This document shows positions 6,124-14,938 of a stretch of DNA of 32,922 nt, piece by piece. The stretch is from Deltaproteobacteria bacterium UBA1386 (GTDB lineage Bacteria; Desulfobacterota; Syntrophorhabdia; Syntrophorhabdales; Syntrophorhabdaceae). Within the stretch, counting starts at the first letter, position 1, and each line of letters begins with the position of its first letter. The stretch spans positions 1-32,922 of the forward strand of contig DBQU01000012.1 of NCBI GenBank assembly GCA_002305765.1, written 5' to 3'. The notes beneath the pieces were generated by a model. The model was given only the letters and a program-made list of their open reading frames with translations, was not told where the DNA came from and made no database searches. The translations under genes and the position numbers were made by a program.

Positions 6124-7523
6124 GTCCCAACCCCCTCAGCGTTCATAAGCGCGCTCACCTTCCACAGGTTGGCCATGGCCTGAGCGGCCCGCTCCGGCGT
6201 GGGAAGGATCGCGATCCCCTTCTTCCTGTCCAGCGCATCTATCGGTCCGTCCCATATGCCGGGAGGAGCCGTAAAACAGGCAATGACGGGCTTCCGGAAA
6301 GGGTCGACCGCCTTCATGTACTCGACCATCCCTTCCGCCAGCTTCAGGTTTGCCGACGCGTACATGGCGAGGAAAATGACGCCGTCCGTGCCTTCGTCTT
6401 CGAGGACGGCTCTCAGTATCTCGATGATATTCCCGGGATTGTACCACGCCGGCCCCATATCAACCGGATTGGTGCGGATGGCGATGGGCGGCAGGAGGTC
6501 ATTGATCCGCCGCTGGGTCTCCTCCGAGAAGCGCGACAGGCTGAGCCCGTGGGGCTCGAGGGCGTCGGAGGCGATCATCCCGGGACCCGCCTGGCCGGAG
6601 AGAACGGCAACGCGTGCTCCCGGAGGCAGAGGACACGAGTCGATGGCCTTTGCCGTATCGAGAAGCTCCTCCGCCGTGGCAACCTCCAGAATGCCCGCCT
6701 GGCGCAGGGCGCCTCTCCAGATCGCCTGGTTGCCGGCGAGCGAACCGGTATGGAACCGGCTCGCGCTGTCGCCCTTTTCGCTCTTGCCCGCCTTCAGGGC
6801 AATGATGGGCTTCCTTCCCTTAAGCGACTTCGCGACATCGAGAAGCCTTCTCGGCTCATCAAGCCCTTCAATATACAGCGCGATCACCTTCGTTGAGTCG
6901 TCCTCTTCCACAAGGTATTCGAGAAGCTCCGGGAAATCCACGTTGCAGCGGTTGCCGAGGCTCATGAACTTCGACATGGCCACCCTCTGCTCGATGGCGA
7001 GAAAGCCGCAGAGGTGACAGATTCCCCCGCTCTGGCTGACGAGTGCGACGCCGCCTTTCTGTATCCGCGAGAATTCCGACGTGAATGAGGCGTTCACGTC
7101 GCAGCTCAGGTTGACGAAGCCGAAGGTGTTGGGCCCGATGATCGGCAGACCATACTGCCCGGCAACACCCCCTATCTCTGCCTCGAGGGAGGCCCCGACC
7201 GGGTCTTCGATCTCCTTGAAGCCCGCGGTGATGAGCACCACGCCGCTTGTCCCCTTGCGCCCGCACGCGTGCAGGGTCTCACCCACCATACCCGCAGGCA
7301 CGGCGACGACCGCAAGGTCCACGTCGCCGGGTATCGCCTCCAGGGAAGGATACGACAAGAGACCCCAGACCTTCTCGCCTTTGGGATTCACCGGGAATAT
7401 CCTCCCCCGGTAATTGCCGACGAGGCTTTTCATCACGTGATAACCGAGCTTGTCGAAACTGTTGGATGCCCCGACGACCGCAACGGAGCCGGGAGAAAAA
7501 AGCCGGGCAAGCTTCTCCTTCAT
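6111..7523 (-). CDS. ADP-forming acyl-CoA synthetase, alpha (CoA-binding) subunit
   Basis: This 470-residue partner of the ATP-grasp subunit has an N-terminal CoA-binding Rossmann domain (about 5-130, VAVVGASNSFDKLG), a succinyl-CoA-ligase-like domain (about 150-290) and a third ligase domain (about 300-460). VSQSGG and FHTGSLAG are visible. The histidine in the latter (H258) is the site phosphorylated in the catalytic cycle of the family. The start was set at ATG 7523 because GGGGGG lies 6 nt upstream. An adjacent GTG at 7526 is nearly too close. Splitting alpha and beta over two genes resembles archaeal enzymes. Many bacterial homologues are fused. The palindromic element at 7618-7763 separates this pair from the thirteen-gene run. 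Confidence 0.92.
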   Translation of the reverse strand: MKEKLARLFSPGSVAVVGASNSFDKLGYHVMKSLVGNYRGRIFPVNPKGEKVWGLLSYPSLEAIPGDVDLAVVAVPAGMVGETLHACGRKGTSGVVLITAGFKEIEDPVGASLEAEIGGVAGQYGLPIIGPNTFGFVNLSCDVNASFTSEFSRIQKGGVALVSQSGGICHLCGFLAIEQRVAMSKFMSLGNRCNVDFPELLEYLVEEDDSTKVIALYIEGLDEPRRLLDVAKSLKGRKPIIALKAGKSEKGDSASRFHTGSLAGNQAIWRGALRQAGILEVATAEELLDTAKAIDSCPLPPGARVAVLSGQAGPGMIASDALEPHGLSLSRFSEETQRRINDLLPPIAIRTNPVDMGPAWYNPGNIIEILRAVLEDEGTDGVIFLAMYASANLKLAEGMVEYMKAVDPFRKPVIACFTAPPGIWDGPIDALDRKKGIAILPTPERAAQAMANLWKVSALMNAEGVGTWDR

Positions 7524-7617
7524 CACAAACCCCCCGTGTCAACACATTGAATGAATTCCCTTTTACTCTGTAGCACGACACCAAAGAAAAAACAACCCAC
7601 GAAGACCTGTCGTGTCA

Positions 7618-7763
7618 TCTCCCGCCGGGACGGCGGGACGAGATCGCCGCCGGATCCTGGGGGCTCCGAGATCCGGCGGCGATCTTTTCTCTCTTTTCTC
7701 CTCTCTTTGCGACCTCTGGGAGCTTGAGAGAGGAGCGAACGCGACGAACGGGCGTGAGATAAA
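7618..7763 (+). repeat. Dispersed palindromic element, copy 1
   Basis: This is an element of about 146 bp that recurs at 26379-26525 (same strand) and, diverged and reversed, at 26082-26212. Parts in order: TCCCGCC-GGGAC-GGCGGGA hairpin (7620-7638); a perfect 14-bp stem, ATCGCCGCCGGATC (7643-7656) with GATCCGGCGGCGAT (7670-7683); a pyrimidine tract CTTTTCTCTCTTTTCTCC; a CCTCTC...GAGAGG pairing; and the tail AGCGAACGCGACGAACGGGC. It encodes nothing convincing. It ends 4 nt before the stop codon of the DUF2520 gene. Read on the plus strand, the long stem plus T-rich tract resembles a terminator. Confidence 0.85.
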
Positions 7764-7767
7764 GTAG

Positions 7768-8634
7768 TTAAGTCTTTTCCCCGCCTTCAAGCACGCGCCG
7801 GAGGATTTCGATTTCGGCTTCGCTCAAGGCCTTCCTCTCCCTCACCATCTCGAGGGCCATCTTCGAGAGCGCCAGATAGATATCCCTGTGGAGCGGCATG
7901 TCCTCCATGGCGGCGAGGTGGGAGCGGATGGTCTTGTCGTCTCCACGCACGACGGGACCCGTGAGTGCAGCGAGGGGGCCCTTCGCCTCTATGTTCTTCA
8001 TCGTTGCCCGTATGATGGGGAGGAAGGGTTCGAGGGACACGTCTATCCGGTCCATCACACCTGTTCCGGAGTGCATGAGGGCCGAAAGGAGATTGCAGAC
8101 GAAGACGGCCGCGAGATGGTAGAAGACCTTGTCCTTTCCCGCGATGGTGTGAATACTGGCCCCCAGGTGCCCGGCGATGACCCGGAGCACGGCGAGGGCC
8201 TTCTCGTCGCCTTCGATGAATATGCTCGTGTCGGGAAGGACCTCAATGGCGCTTTCGATATCGGGAAAGGTCTGCAGGGGGTGGAGCGATCCCAGGTGGG
8301 CACCTTTTTCATCGAGAGGAGAGAGGATCGACGAGGGATCGGCGCCGCTCGTATGAAAGAAGAGCTTTCCCGTCAGGTCGCCGGCGGCTTTGAATATGTC
8401 CCTCGCAATGCCGGCTATCTCCCTGTCCTGCGTGGCGATGGCCACGACGCTGCAACTCCTCACAACCTCCATCACGTCCCCCGTGTAGGCCATGTCGGTC
8501 CCCAGGAAACCACGCGCCGTCTCCAGAGCCGAGGGAAGCCTGTCGGAGATGACTGTAACGTCGGCCCCGTTGCCCCTGAGAACGTAACCCAGGGAGATGC
8601 CCACTTTTCCCGCTCCTATGATTCCGATCTTCAT
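7768..8634 (-). CDS. Rossmann-fold DUF2520 oxidoreductase-like protein
   Basis: This 288-residue cytoplasmic protein has an N-terminal NAD(P)-binding Rossmann fold (GIIGAGKVGISLG, residues 4-16) and a helical C-terminal DUF2520 domain with FYHLAAVFVCNLLSALM. The architecture resembles pyrroline-5-carboxylate and ketopantoate-type reductases, but the family has no settled reaction. Substrate and product are unknown. The ATG overlaps the stop of the AsmA-like gene by 4 bp (ATGA), making it the last gene of the thirteen-gene run. Proline genes lie further up in the same run, but a link to proline synthesis would be speculation. The palindromic element follows the stop. Confidence 0.85.
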   Translation of the reverse strand: MKIGIIGAGKVGISLGYVLRGNGADVTVISDRLPSALETARGFLGTDMAYTGDVMEVVRSCSVVAIATQDREIAGIARDIFKAAGDLTGKLFFHTSGADPSSILSPLDEKGAHLGSLHPLQTFPDIESAIEVLPDTSIFIEGDEKALAVLRVIAGHLGASIHTIAGKDKVFYHLAAVFVCNLLSALMHSGTGVMDRIDVSLEPFLPIIRATMKNIEAKGPLAALTGPVVRGDDKTIRSHLAAMEDMPLHRDIYLALSKMALEMVRERKALSEAEIEILRRVLEGGEKT

Positions 8635-11600
8635 TTTCTCTCAAAGACCTCTTTCGGAAAAACGAGTATGTTCCTCAGGATCTCCAGCGATTTCGTGCCC
8701 ACTGTTCCCACGTAGTTCGTGCTGATATCGGGATCGTCAAATGACCCTGAGACGCTGTATGTGACGTAGAGAAAACCCTTGTTCTTGTTCTTGAGGATGC
8801 TCCTCACGATGGGGATCTTGTCGATCGTCCTGTCGAGGGCAACGAGCGGGGAGACCTCAAGCGTTGCATTGATCGTTTCCTTGCTGATGTCGATGTCGCC
8901 CGCCCCCGTTATGACCATCGAGGGGCTGTCGAGGAGAAAGTTGTTGGTATGGTAGATCCCCTTGTTGATCGTGAAGGATGCACCCGCCTTGGTGTACGCC
9001 AGTCCGTCCTTGCCAAAATCGATCTTGCCGCGCACAAGGTCGTACACGTTGAGAAGCGCGAATATCTTGGAGAGGAGCTTCCATCTCTTGATGACCCCGT
9101 CCCTGCTGTAGACGGCCGTGTCGCCGCCTAGATTGGCCTTGAAGTCCTTCATCGTCGTTCCCTCCGTCTTGAGGGTGCCCGTGATGAAGGCCTCGCCGGA
9201 TATCTCCTGGGATGTGCCGCCCATCGCCGCCATGAAGAGCCCCGCCTTGACCCGCGTCATCCTCCCGTTCGTATACAGGGATGGGACCCGCCCTGAGAGG
9301 TCCAGCATGCCTTTCATGTCCATCTCGCCGCCGAACACGCGCAGCTTCAGGTCAGATACGTTTATCTTGCGGTCCGTCATGAACGCGTTTATCTCGAGGT
9401 CCCTGGCCGGGATGCTTCCGAAGCTCATCTCTTTCGCTCTGACCGACAGGTTCCCGCTTGAACGCGCGAGGATGCCGTCCTTGCTGAGGCTCTTGAGTTT
9501 GAACTCTTTGCCGCCCCCGAAATCCGCCATGTCAAGTTTGTCCATGCTGACCAGGACGTCGAACTTCGGCTGCTCGAAACCCGTGACCTTGAGAGACGCC
9601 TTCTTCAGGACGCTCCCCCCCGTCTTCAATCCGCTCACCGTGACATCGAACTCGTGGCCGCGGAAACCTGCCCTGAGGTCGATGTTGGCAAGGACCTTCG
9701 GAATGCCGGGCACCTTCATGAAGCCTTTTTTCATCGACGCGGAACCGACGACCCAGGGAAGTTTCGTCAGGGGGAATCGAAGGTCGCTGACGGCAAGATC
9801 GATGGATACGTCTCCGCCCCTTATGTCCTCGCCGAGAGAGAAGAGCGATGCCGCCCTCCCCGTATCCTTCGCGCGCAGGGTGACCCGGCTCTCGATCCCG
9901 CCGTCGCCGCTTATCTTTCCCGAGGCACGGACGTTGATCGTGTCGAGGTTACACGAGAGGTCATCCACAACTATCTCGCCCGTCTTTTTCCTCGTGAATT
10001 TCACCGCGGCCCTGCTCTGAACGCCCTTCGTCTTTCGTATGAAGCCCGGCACGGCGAAGATCACATCATCCATATTGGCGTTCCCGTTCACTCCTATCTG
10101 CCCGTCGGCTACCGTCACACGGGCATCGACGACGGCCTTCCCCGACGCCCGGACGGTTTTGCCCGCAAACCTGCCCGGAAGCCCCGGGTCGATGTAGCCT
10201 TTCAGGGAGGTTGTGAGACCCTGGGGTCCCCATTTGCCCTGCATGGTCACCTGCGTCTCCCGGCCGGTCACCACAATGGGATCGAAGGTCATTTCCCGGC
10301 CGGCAAGCCTGAAGGGACCGTCCACCGTAAAAGATTGTCCCTTCCAGGAGATTTCCGCGCCTTTTATCCGGCCCGAGCCCCCGAGCTTCAGCGGGTGCTT
10401 TCCCTGTCCGCTGTCCACCTCGACGGTGCCCTCCGCGGTGCCTTTCTGGACGACCACACCCCTCATGTCCACAAACTCGCCGACGTGCTGCAGATCAATG
10501 ACGTACTTTCCCGTCAGCTGTATACGGGGCTTCTTCCCGAACTCCATGGTCCCCTTGAGATCGTGGAAGGAGGTGGCTTTGAAGAAACCTTTGCCCTCCG
10601 ACAGGGTCCCCTTGTTATCTATCATCTCAAGCACACCGGAAATATCTGTGAGCCTCTTGCCTTCGTATTCGCCCGTCAGACCCTTCAATTCCAGTTCGGC
10701 GATAAAAGGTTTCTTCTTCTCATAGGTTATCTTCCTGATCTTCAGGAACCCATCCCTGACATACGCCCAGACGTCATACCCTGCTTCGTCCATCATGAGA
10801 TACTCCCTCACGGCGCTCATGGGTATGGAACCCGACGTGATATCGAGACGTGAGAAAAGGAGGTTTTTCATGCTCACGTCGATGGTGAAGGGGGCATCCC
10901 TGTATTTCGTGTCGTACACGGCTATGTGAACATCGGGGCCTTTCGTCGTGATCGTGGACCTTGCCGTAACCTTGTTGACGACGAGGGCTTTCTTAAGCCA
11001 GGTGTCCCGTATTGTGAGCTTCGGTGAATCGCATTTACCGGTGAGGGTAAGGGCTCCCTCGTAGAAGACGAACTCCCCTTTCCCGTTGACGACGCCGTTC
11101 AGAATAGGGTCTATCTTCTCGAGGCCGAAGGCATCGACCTCCACGGACCCTTTGACGCGGTGTTTTCCGTTCTCGACAATGCTGCCCCCGACGACTCTGA
11201 CCTTGCCGGCATGGTCGGGGTCGGTGATCGACGCAACGAAACGCAAAGGTTTTTTCGTGTTGATGTTCTCGGCGACTATCGACCCGATGACCAGTTTGCG
11301 ATCTCCCACGATCACGGTACCGTTCGAGACCTCAAGGAGTCCGATGGTGGTGGAGAAACCTCCCTTGGTCATTTCGACCTTGCCGACGACAACGTCGAAA
11401 TCCTTGATCGTCAGGCGGTCGAGGATCATCCCCCCCGAGAACCACATGCGTGCCGCCAGGGTCCCGACCTTACCCGAAACGGGTCCCTTGAACCGGGTGT
11501 TCCCCAGTGTCAGGGCCACCGTGCCGTCGCTGAAAGACAGGTCCGCCCTTTCGATCCTGACGGACATTCCCGTCGACCGCGTAAGGAGATGGGACAGGAC

Positions 11601-11684
11601 CGCGGGCAGGTTGTAGGTCACGATGACGATCCCGAGGACCACGAGCGCAACCAACACGGAGAGCACGACAACAACCTTCTTCAT
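8631..11684 (-). CDS. AsmA/YhdP-like envelope protein, 1017 aa
   Basis: This is a large protein with one N-terminal membrane anchor (about residues 3-27, VVVVLSVLVALVVLGIVIV) followed by a long beta-strand-rich periplasmic part made of repeated AsmA/DUF748/DUF3971-type segments. The C-terminal portion (VYSRDGVIKRWKLLSKIFALLNVYDLVRGKIDF and onward) is typical of the AsmA-like C-terminal domain. In this superfamily (AsmA, YhdP, TamB) such proteins are bridge-like and linked to phospholipid transport to the outer membrane. The start is ATG 11684, sharing one base with the comF stop, with AAGGA 7 nt upstream. A GTG at 11687 is an alternative. It overlaps the next gene by 4 bp. The exact subfamily is uncertain. 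Confidence 0.87.
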   Translation of the reverse strand: MKKVVVVLSVLVALVVLGIVIVTYNLPAVLSHLLTRSTGMSVRIERADLSFSDGTVALTLGNTRFKGPVSGKVGTLAARMWFSGGMILDRLTIKDFDVVVGKVEMTKGGFSTTIGLLEVSNGTVIVGDRKLVIGSIVAENINTKKPLRFVASITDPDHAGKVRVVGGSIVENGKHRVKGSVEVDAFGLEKIDPILNGVVNGKGEFVFYEGALTLTGKCDSPKLTIRDTWLKKALVVNKVTARSTITTKGPDVHIAVYDTKYRDAPFTIDVSMKNLLFSRLDITSGSIPMSAVREYLMMDEAGYDVWAYVRDGFLKIRKITYEKKKPFIAELELKGLTGEYEGKRLTDISGVLEMIDNKGTLSEGKGFFKATSFHDLKGTMEFGKKPRIQLTGKYVIDLQHVGEFVDMRGVVVQKGTAEGTVEVDSGQGKHPLKLGGSGRIKGAEISWKGQSFTVDGPFRLAGREMTFDPIVVTGRETQVTMQGKWGPQGLTTSLKGYIDPGLPGRFAGKTVRASGKAVVDARVTVADGQIGVNGNANMDDVIFAVPGFIRKTKGVQSRAAVKFTRKKTGEIVVDDLSCNLDTINVRASGKISGDGGIESRVTLRAKDTGRAASLFSLGEDIRGGDVSIDLAVSDLRFPLTKLPWVVGSASMKKGFMKVPGIPKVLANIDLRAGFRGHEFDVTVSGLKTGGSVLKKASLKVTGFEQPKFDVLVSMDKLDMADFGGGKEFKLKSLSKDGILARSSGNLSVRAKEMSFGSIPARDLEINAFMTDRKINVSDLKLRVFGGEMDMKGMLDLSGRVPSLYTNGRMTRVKAGLFMAAMGGTSQEISGEAFITGTLKTEGTTMKDFKANLGGDTAVYSRDGVIKRWKLLSKIFALLNVYDLVRGKIDFGKDGLAYTKAGASFTINKGIYHTNNFLLDSPSMVITGAGDIDISKETINATLEVSPLVALDRTIDKIPIVRSILKNKNKGFLYVTYSVSGSFDDPDISTNYVGTVGTKSLEILRNILVFPKEVFERK

Positions 11685-12376
11685 CACGGTGTCCTTGCCA
11701 GGGCGAAAAGCGTGACGTCCGTCGAGCCCGCCGCCTTGAGGGTCCGAGCGGCCTCGGAGGCCGTGTATCCCGTCGTGAAGAGGTCGTCGACGAGAAGGAC
11801 GCGTTTCCCTTCGACGGACGACCTGTCGCGCACGTGAAAGGCGCCTCTCACGTTGCTCTTGCGCTCCCGCCGGGACAGGGTGAACTGGTCCCGGGTACCG
11901 CCGCGCTTGACGAGCGCCCGGTGGTCGACGGTTCCACCCGCGATGGACGATATTTCCTCGGAGATGATGTAGGACTGGTTAAAGCCTCTCTCGCGAAGCC
12001 GCCTGCCGGAAACGGGAACGGGCACGATACGGTCGAAGGCGCCCCTCAAGGGGCGCACCTTCTCCCCGGCCAGTCGGGCAAGCCGCCTGCCGACATCCTT
12101 TCTGCCCCGGAACTTGAAGGCGTGGACCGCTTCCCGCAGGCCCCTTTCGTAGTAGAAACCGTAGATGCCCCGGGAGAACCCCATCTCCGCCCCGCTGCAG
12201 ACCGCGCACGGAATGCGCCTTCCCAGCCATCTACCGCACACAGGGCACACTTCGGTCTCCTTGACGGTCCTCAGATCGTCGATACATCGTGGGCAAAGGA
12301 CGCTGCCATCCGCGCCGCAGACAACACAGGATTCGGGGTAGAAGAGGGCTAACGCGCAGTTGAAAAGGCTAAGCAC
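11684..12376 (-). CDS. comF: ComF-family phosphoribosyltransferase-like protein
   Basis: This 230-residue protein has N-terminal zinc-binding cysteine pairs (CVVCG, CPRC, CPVCG, CAVC), then a type-I phosphoribosyltransferase domain whose PRPP loop is VLLVDDLFTTGYT. ComF is needed for DNA uptake in naturally competent bacteria. In non-competent ones its role is unclear, and single comF genes are widespread. The start GTG 12376 gives VLSLFNCALALFYPESC, as in family N-termini, and overlaps the apgM stop by 8 bp. The longer frame to TTG 12406 is possible. Neither has a strong ribosome-binding site, so translation is probably coupled to apgM. Confidence 0.9.
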   Translation of the reverse strand: MLSLFNCALALFYPESCVVCGADGSVLCPRCIDDLRTVKETEVCPVCGRWLGRRIPCAVCSGAEMGFSRGIYGFYYERGLREAVHAFKFRGRKDVGRRLARLAGEKVRPLRGAFDRIVPVPVSGRRLRERGFNQSYIISEEISSIAGGTVDHRALVKRGGTRDQFTLSRRERKSNVRGAFHVRDRSSVEGKRVLLVDDLFTTGYTASEAARTLKAAGSTDVTLFALARTP

Positions 12377-13565
12377 CGTACTTGTCGAGCCGCCCTCCGT
12401 GGGCAAGGGCTAGAGACATGAGTTCCTTGCTGTATATGGTTCCCGCGCTCCCGACAATGCAGTTCTTCTCGTGAAAGGCAAGTCCGTCGGTCTCACCCGT
12501 TTTCGTAACAATGAGAAGGGGAACGGGATGCCAGCTGTGTCCTTTAAGCGGACAGGGCGTCGAGTGGTCGCCCGTTACGACGAGCGCCTGGGGATCGAGG
12601 GCCGATATCCCGGGAAGGAACCTGTCCACGTCCTCGATCGCCTTCACTTTCTCTTTGAAATTGCCGTCCTCGCCGGCAAGGTCCGTCTCCTTCACGTGGA
12701 AGAAAAAGAACTGGTAGTCGTTGTAGTTCTTCTTCAGGATGTCCACGGCCTCCTCGTAACTGCCCGGCTCCTCCTTGACATCCATACCGAGGACCTTCGC
12801 GATCCCCCGGTACATCGGGTACGTCGCGATGGCGAGCGCCTTCATCCTGTATCTCTTCGCGAAGGGTGTTATGTCCGGTTTCTGGGAGAAACCGCGGAGC
12901 AGCGCCCCGTTGGCCACCGGCTCGGCCTTGAGCAGGTCCCTGACCCTGTCGATGAAACCGTTCACCACACGGGCGGCGAATTCCGCGCCTTTCGCCTTCT
13001 CAGTGGTATATGCGAAAGGCTTGTTGTCCTTGTGGGGGTCGGCGTCGGTAAGCTTGTCGCTCAAACCCGCGCCCCTGAATATGGCGGCAAACCGGTGGGA
13101 CTTCCCCGGTCTGATGATGACCTCGACGCCTTCGATGTCTTTCACCGAGGCGCTGATCATGGCGCAGAGCCTTTCCGTCTCCTCCGTCGGGATCCTGTCC
13201 GCCCTGCGGTCGGTCACCACGTCTTCCCTGATGGTGCAGAAGTTGGCCCGTGCCGCAAGGTCCCCGTTACGCAGGTCCATGTTGAGACCGAGGACTTCGA
13301 GAACGCCGCGGCCGATCTCGCTGGCCACGGGATCGTACCCGAAGAGGCTGAGGTGCCCCGGACCGCTGCCGGGCGTGATACCCGTGCCGACGGGTATGAT
13401 CCTGCCGAGCACGCCCCTTTTCGTGGCAAGATGGTCCATGTTCGGCTTGGCAGCGGCTTCGAGAGGGGTCATAAGACCGAAATCGGGGTTCGGGATATCT
13501 CCGAGACCGTCAAGTATGAGAAAAATGACCTTGTTGTCGTTCGATAAGAGAAGCTCGTCCATCAT
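12369..13565 (-). CDS. apgM: Cofactor-independent phosphoglycerate mutase, archaeal type
   Basis: This 398-residue member of the alkaline-phosphatase superfamily interconverts 3- and 2-phosphoglycerate with divalent metal. LILDGLGD carries a metal-binding aspartate, TPGSGPGHLSLFGYDP the catalytic serine region, and GDHSTPCPLKGHSWHP the C-terminal metal ligands. Its length and motifs fit the short ApgM form found in archaea and several anaerobic bacteria, rather than the 510-residue GpmI. The start at 13565 has GAGGTGA 6 nt upstream and overlaps the upstream gene by 4 bp. It is the central-carbon member of the run and works in glycolysis and gluconeogenesis together with the FBP aldolase/phosphatase at 21240. 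Confidence 0.94.
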   Translation of the reverse strand: MMDELLLSNDNKVIFLILDGLGDIPNPDFGLMTPLEAAAKPNMDHLATKRGVLGRIIPVGTGITPGSGPGHLSLFGYDPVASEIGRGVLEVLGLNMDLRNGDLAARANFCTIREDVVTDRRADRIPTEETERLCAMISASVKDIEGVEVIIRPGKSHRFAAIFRGAGLSDKLTDADPHKDNKPFAYTTEKAKGAEFAARVVNGFIDRVRDLLKAEPVANGALLRGFSQKPDITPFAKRYRMKALAIATYPMYRGIAKVLGMDVKEEPGSYEEAVDILKKNYNDYQFFFFHVKETDLAGEDGNFKEKVKAIEDVDRFLPGISALDPQALVVTGDHSTPCPLKGHSWHPVPLLIVTKTGETDGLAFHEKNCIVGSAGTIYSKELMSLALAHGGRLDKYGA

Positions 13566-14935
13566 GATGGTTCACCTCGGGTCCATTCCGCCTCATCGTA
13601 GAGCATGCGCAGTTCGTTCATGTCGGCGTGGAGGAATTCCTCCTTCTTCACATTTATCGTGTTCCAGCTGTAACAGCTCTCGCAGAAGTCGCTCCACTCC
13701 TCCTTTATGGCCTGACACTTGGTACAGACGAAAGGTATGTAGACCTGCTGCTCTATCGGGAAGGCGCCCCGGAACTCCTCGACGGCGTTCTCCAGTTCTC
13801 CCCGGTGGATATAGGCCTCTGCCATCGCCCGGTGAAGACCCTTGAAGTCTTCGCCCTCGGCTATGAGGGTGTTGAGGGTATCGATCGCCTCGTCGATCAT
13901 CTCGAGGCGCAGGCAGAGCCGCGCGTAGAGAAAGGAGATCAGGTGGTCCTCGGGAGACACGTCGAGGACCCTGCGATAGATCTTGAGGATGACCTCCGGA
14001 TCGCCCCTGTCTATGTAGAGGTCTTCCATTTTCAGCAGGAACTCCACGTGGCCCGTCTTTGTGTATCCCCTTCCATAGACCCGGCCGGCCTCGTTGAGCT
14101 TGCCCGTCTTCTTGTATGCCTCCCCGAGGAGGATGTAGGCCGGTATGAAGCGCTTGTCCTCGCCTATGATCTCCTTGAGCTCATCGATGATCCTGTCCGC
14201 ATTGGCGGAGAACCTTTCGTTGAAGAGGGTGCACACCTTCTCGTAGCGGATGCCGACAAGCCGTCTCGTCTCTTCATCGGTCTTGACGTGGCGCTTGATC
14301 TTCACTTCCACGTCATAGGCGCCGTCCCAGTCCTTCTTCCATATGTAGAGGTCCCGAAGTAGTCGCGCCGCCTTGAGGCTTGATTCGTTTATCCGCAGGA
14401 TCTCTTTCAATATGCCTTCGTTCTTGTTGTAATCCCTGGAGGCGATGTTCACCTTCACCTTCTTGAAAAGGACGTTCTCCGTCTTCCCCAGGGTCGTCTC
14501 CGCGAGATCGAGGGTCTCCCTCGCCTTCTCGTAATCTTCCATGGAAACGTAGATATCGGCAAGGGCGATGTATGTTTCCTCGCGGCCCGGGTTGCGGCGC
14601 GAGAGCCTGTCGAGATGTTCGATGGCCTTTTCCCGGTCGCCCTTGAGGTCGTAGTGCCGGGCCTTTTCCAGGAGCCCCAGGTACTCCTCGCTCTTCCGCT
14701 CGGAGCGCCTGGCCATCCACGATGTTATCGTGGTCTTCACATCATAGAAAAAACTGATGATGATCGATATGATGACGCCGATACAGAAGGAGGCTATGAT
14801 GAACTCGGCCAGCGAGAGCTCTATCGGCCGTGCCCCTCCGTAATAGAACTTCACATTCTCGGGGTTCAGATGCGCGATGTAGAAATAGAAGACAAGAAAA
14901 AGCGCCAGAACGAAAAAGAATATCTTGTACCGCAT
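13562..14935 (-). CDS. LapA-LapB-like fusion: membrane TPR protein with zinc ribbon
   Basis: This 457-residue protein has two membrane helices (about 4-22 and 41-63) separated by NPENVKFYYGGARP. That matches the LapA (DUF1049) domain. A cytoplasmic array of tetratricopeptide repeats follows (about 82-395), then a rubredoxin-like zinc ribbon (C404, C407, C418, C421), the hallmark of LapB/YciM. In E. coli LapA and LapB are two neighbouring proteins. LapB, with FtsH and YejM, controls LpxC turnover and thus LPS synthesis. Here both appear in one chain. By family, it would be an inner-membrane adaptor coordinating LPS assembly. The client is inferred, not shown. AGGAAAAGGG lies upstream of the start. 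It sits between the dksA-like gene and apgM. Confidence 0.85.
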   Translation of the reverse strand: MRYKIFFFVLALFLVFYFYIAHLNPENVKFYYGGARPIELSLAEFIIASFCIGVIISIIISFFYDVKTTITSWMARRSERKSEEYLGLLEKARHYDLKGDREKAIEHLDRLSRRNPGREETYIALADIYVSMEDYEKARETLDLAETTLGKTENVLFKKVKVNIASRDYNKNEGILKEILRINESSLKAARLLRDLYIWKKDWDGAYDVEVKIKRHVKTDEETRRLVGIRYEKVCTLFNERFSANADRIIDELKEIIGEDKRFIPAYILLGEAYKKTGKLNEAGRVYGRGYTKTGHVEFLLKMEDLYIDRGDPEVILKIYRRVLDVSPEDHLISFLYARLCLRLEMIDEAIDTLNTLIAEGEDFKGLHRAMAEAYIHRGELENAVEEFRGAFPIEQQVYIPFVCTKCQAIKEEWSDFCESCYSWNTINVKKEEFLHADMNELRMLYDEAEWTRGEPS

Positions 14936-14938
14936 CCG

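Noticed and set aside
12471..13547. 358-aa open frame antisense to apgM
   Set aside because: Shadow of a well-supported gene. No family resemblance and no ribosome-binding site.
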